Shown here: positions 13,750 to 15,874 of the stretch, piece after piece
How positions within the stretch are numbered: position 1 is the stretch's first letter
Layout: the number at the start of each line of letters is the position of its first letter
Assembly (NCBI GenBank): GCA_016179995.1
Contig: JACPCC010000015.1
Coordinates: 1-15,874 of the forward strand
Source of the DNA: Candidatus Woesearchaeota archaeon
Lineage (GTDB): Archaea; Nanobdellota; Nanobdellia; Woesearchaeales; GW2011-AR9
DNA length: 15,874 nt
Reading direction: 5' to 3'
Notes under the pieces: generated by a model
Told to the model about the DNA's origin: nothing
Seen by the model: the letters and a program-made list of their open reading frames with translations, nothing else
Databases searched by the model: none
Position numbers and translations under genes: made by a program

Positions 13750-14895
13750 TCAAAAACGCAGCATGCGGGCAAAAGCTTTTAATTGTGAACCGCTAGTGGT
13801 AATATCATCAAATAAAATTACTTGCGATGCACTGTTTATTTTTTCTAAATTCTGAAAACCACTGGAAATATAATGCCTTTCTTCAGAACGAGAACCGCCT
13901 AAGTGCGCTTCCGGTACTGGTTCTAGACGGTAAGCTATTCTATCATTAATTACTTTTTTTCCTGTTAGTTTTGCTAAATCTCTTGTAAATAAAAGGTTGA
14001 TATCAGTTTTATAACAGTATTCTGGAAGAGAGTTGGGCAAGGGAATCAGACAAGTATCAGCAGGAATATTTCTCTTATCTAAATGCGGAGTGGCTAGTTT
14101 GATAAAATAAGATATGGCTGATAAAAAACTTGCTCCGTCTCTGATTTGTCCATCATAAAAAAATCTATCTCGCGCATTAGTTCTAATTTGATCTAAAGTA
14201 TAATTTTTACTTTTTTTGAAGCGCATAAAATCTTTACTGAATTGGTCAGAATTACCTCTAGAGTAAGGCGTATATTTTCCTAAATTTAGAATATTAAATT
14301 CTAATTCTCCTTGTTGCTCAATTCTATTATCAATTTGAAGATAATTATCTGGATCTAGTCGAGGTTGATAAGAATATAGTCTTTTTTCAAAATCAGAAAT
14401 GGCTTGTTCTAAATCTTGGTAGTTTGAAGCTATCTTTTGTGGTTCGGCTTTTTTTAGTTGTTCTACTGTGCTTGCGGTTCCCCAAGTTACAGCTGTAGAT
14501 GCTACGTTAATAGCATGAGCAGCTAATACATCGATGGTCGAATCTCCAATTAAAAGAGTTTCTTCTCGATTAATTTTTTCTTCTCTTAGCATACGTTCAA
14601 GTAGGGGAAGGTGTGGTTTATTTAAAGCAGCATAGATTGGTAGATCAGCAGGAAATCCATGTTTGTTCAATAAATTTCTGGCATAAGCTGGTGGAGAATT
14701 AGTTAGAATAATAGCGCTTTCGTACTTATGGTAGGAGCGTACTAATTTAAGCAGTTCAGGATGTTTTAATTCCGTGGGAACTTGGTTGATGTTGTTGGCA
14801 ATGTATTCCTTGCCTTCGTTAGTGGTAAAGTAAGGCTGAAGATGTGCTGTACTGACTAAAGTTTCGTCTAAATCTAATAATAATGTGGCTCTCAT
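13750..14895 (-). CDS. HAD hydrolase-phosphoribosyltransferase fusion (early TGA)
   Basis: The N-terminal HAD domain (1-170) has the nucleophile DLDET (D8, D10, T12), motif II LTNS (T65), Lys93 and motif IV IGDSTIDV (D118, D122), suggesting phosphatase activity. Residues 250-381 are a ComF-like phosphoribosyltransferase domain with CLIPLPNSL (282-290) and the PRPP loop VILFDDITTSGSQL (359-372). The frame ends with TGA right after ARMLRF, yet the same frame continues for 15 residues (GVKGKISVMVLGKTKD) to TAG at 13699-13701, and these residues look like the last strand of a PRTase. The gene therefore probably lost or recoded its final segment. The two activities suggest handling of a phosphoribosyl or nucleotide substrate. 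AGAGGTAA lies upstream as SD, within a repeat array. DprA-like is the adjacent upstream gene. Confidence 0.75.
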   Translation of the reverse strand: MRATLLLDLDETLVSTAHLQPYFTTNEGKEYIANNINQVPTELKHPELLKLVRSYHKYESAIILTNSPPAYARNLLNKHGFPADLPIYAALNKPHLPLLERMLREEKINREETLLIGDSTIDVLAAHAINVASTAVTWGTASTVEQLKKAEPQKIASNYQDLEQAISDFEKRLYSYQPRLDPDNYLQIDNRIEQQGELEFNILNLGKYTPYSRGNSDQFSKDFMRFKKSKNYTLDQIRTNARDRFFYDGQIRDGASFLSAISYFIKLATPHLDKRNIPADTCLIPLPNSLPEYCYKTDINLLFTRDLAKLTGKKVINDRIAYRLEPVPEAHLGGSRSEERHYISSGFQNLEKINSASQVILFDDITTSGSQLKAFARMLRF

Positions 14896-14980
14896 GATTT
14901 ATTACCTCTCATAATCTATTACCCCTCATAATCTATATCTCATCATAATCCTATATTCCCTACCATAATTCTATGTCTTT
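14893..14980 (-). repeat. About 17-bp degenerate tandem repeats with SD-ATG units
   Basis: On the plus strand the units begin with CAT or CCAT: 14893-14909, 14910-14926, 14927-14943, 14944-14962 and 14963-14980. A typical unit is CATAATCTATTACCCCT. On the minus strand each unit ends in ATG, and the units nearest the start have a purine tract before it (AGGGGTAATAGATTATG, AGAGGTAATAAATCATG). The last unit supplies the real SD and ATG of the HAD-PRTase gene. The other ATGs are mostly out of frame. The array fills the gap after the DprA-like gene. Confidence 0.7.
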
Positions 14981-15822
14981 CAAATCTTTTCGCTGGACTT
15001 ATCTCCTGGAACTTTAATGTTATCTTGATAAGTGTGAAGCCAGCTGTATCTTTTTCCATAATTATTTTTTAAAGCATAAATTTGTTTGTTTCGTTTAGCG
15101 GCTTCTTTAATGGCGTGCTGTGCGCCACTTTTATCGTCAGCTCTAATTACAACAACTCCTTCGCTTAGATGAACTTGAGTTTTATCACGATGGGCAAAAT
15201 GCGAAGGATAGGTGGTAATTCCTATAGGATATTGTGAAATCAATAAATGTTCGCGGGCCATAAAATCTTGATAATCTTTATTTTCTAGTGGATAATATTT
15301 GTCTAAAGGTGTTCCTAAAACAGCAATAGTTTTGCCGCTAAATTCTACTGCGGTTTGGTGAGCCAAAGTGTCGCAGCCCAGTGCTAAACCACTTAAAATA
15401 GTATAGTTAGCATTAACCAGACGTTCTACTATTTTTTTTCCGTCTGTTATGTCTTGAGAATCTTCCAATCTTCTTGTACCTATTACGGCCATTACTTTGT
15501 TGTTTAGAAGCTCTTGATTTACGCGGTAGTAAAGAAGAGGTGCTGCTATGTCGACGTTTTTAAATCCTGCAGGATAATTGTCAGATGTTATAGATAATAG
15601 TCCAATATCTATCTCTAATCGTTCATACGTTCTAATTAGTTTCTGGAAGGGCTTAGATAATTCTTTGATAGAAGGTAATTCTTGTTTTTTCTCTGCGACA
15701 CGATCAGCGTTTCTAAACCACGAAAACCCCAACACCGCCACTTTTCGTGCCTCTTGGGGGACAATCTTCACTTCAGGATTATTTGGTTTTGGCAGTGTCT
15801 CAAGTGAATATTCAAACGGCAT
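14980..15822 (-). CDS. dprA: DprA/SMF-family Rossmann-fold protein
   Basis: DprA binds single-stranded DNA and loads RecA in bacterial transformation; archaeal relatives have no established role and the fold also occurs in nucleotide-binding conflict proteins. Family motifs: VMAVIGTRRLEDSQ (110-123), ILSGLALGCDTLAHQTAVE (142-160), TIAVLGTPLDKYYPLEN (165-181), LLISQYPIG (193-201) and VVVIRADDKSGAQHAIKEAAK (223-243). The F-x-x-RN segment of bacterial DprA is here FAHRDKTQVHLSEG, with Asp in place of Asn. The protein is 280 residues with a unique N-terminal 100 residues and no C-terminal winged helix. It lies immediately upstream of the HAD-PRTase gene on the same strand, so co-expression is likely. 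The stop TGA is followed by TAG two codons later. A TATA-like AATAATAC is about 27 nt upstream. Confidence 0.82.
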   Translation of the reverse strand: MPFEYSLETLPKPNNPEVKIVPQEARKVAVLGFSWFRNADRVAEKKQELPSIKELSKPFQKLIRTYERLEIDIGLLSITSDNYPAGFKNVDIAAPLLYYRVNQELLNNKVMAVIGTRRLEDSQDITDGKKIVERLVNANYTILSGLALGCDTLAHQTAVEFSGKTIAVLGTPLDKYYPLENKDYQDFMAREHLLISQYPIGITTYPSHFAHRDKTQVHLSEGVVVIRADDKSGAQHAIKEAAKRNKQIYALKNNYGKRYSWLHTYQDNIKVPGDKSSEKI

Positions 15823-15874
15823 AACAAATGAGATAATCCTTTTTGTATTATTTCCGGTTTCAACTACCGGCGCG

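Noticed and set aside
227..14982. Complete reassignment of TGA to Trp
   Set aside because: The long intact genes use TGG for Trp and have no internal TGA, which would be very unlikely in an AT-rich genome with full reassignment; kept only as a limited recoding or read-through question.
1..15874. CRISPR array
   Set aside because: No regularly spaced direct repeats with unique spacers; the only tandem array (14893-14980) has no spacers.

Overview
The window looks like a piece of an AT-rich archaeal chromosome, most likely from a DPANN-type lineage such as the Woesearchaeota/Pacearchaeota group (inference). Archaeal signs are an Nre-family DNA repair protein, a METTL5-like rRNA methyltransferase, an Mre11 nuclease, MNT/HEPN genes, and many leaderless genes with a TATA-like box about 25-30 nt before the start codon. 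A minority of genes instead carry a strong Shine-Dalgarno sequence. Most genes lie on the minus strand. The plus strand carries a 33-residue basic protein gene (1320), an unknown helical protein (11357) and the METTL5-like gene (13059).

Layout. Positions 1-1319 hold a PIG-L/LmbE-type deacetylase (227-937) between two hairpin-rich intergenic stretches, followed by the small basic gene. Positions 1487-3490 hold a Ser-rich HELGH metalloprotease-like protein and a D-2-hydroxyacid dehydrogenase. Positions 3524-4857 hold a HEPN and a winged-helix/MNT gene pair, separated by a 158-bp palindromic element. Positions 5139-6026 encode a secreted protein with a degenerate cupredoxin-like domain, followed by a gene-poor stretch with one 37-codon ORF. 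Positions 6586-7754 hold a frameshifted Nre gene. A second 158-bp element, with a perfect 8-bp target duplication, sits next to its promoter. Then come an ICMT/PEMT-type membrane methyltransferase, a lone MNT protein and Mre11. Positions 12266-12909 hold an AbrB/PIN toxin-antitoxin pair whose toxin is interrupted by an in-frame TGA. Positions 13750-15822 hold a HAD-phosphoribosyltransferase fusion and a DprA/SMF-like gene.

The most interesting signals are as follows. (1) Two non-identical 158-bp copies share 13-bp terminal inverted repeats, exactly equal length and compensatory base changes in an internal stem; one is flanked by an 8-bp direct repeat. This is a MITE-like or structured-RNA element that I cannot assign to a named family. 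(2) Three genes are broken in ways that leave the rest of the domain readable: Nre by a one-base slip at an A5 run, the PIN toxin by TGA where the family has Trp, and the PRTase by TGA shortly before its C-terminus. This may reflect gene decay, sequence error or recoding. (3) A run of about 17-bp repeats, several with an SD-like purine tract and an ATG, precedes the HAD-PRTase gene. No rRNA, tRNA or CRISPR array was recognised.
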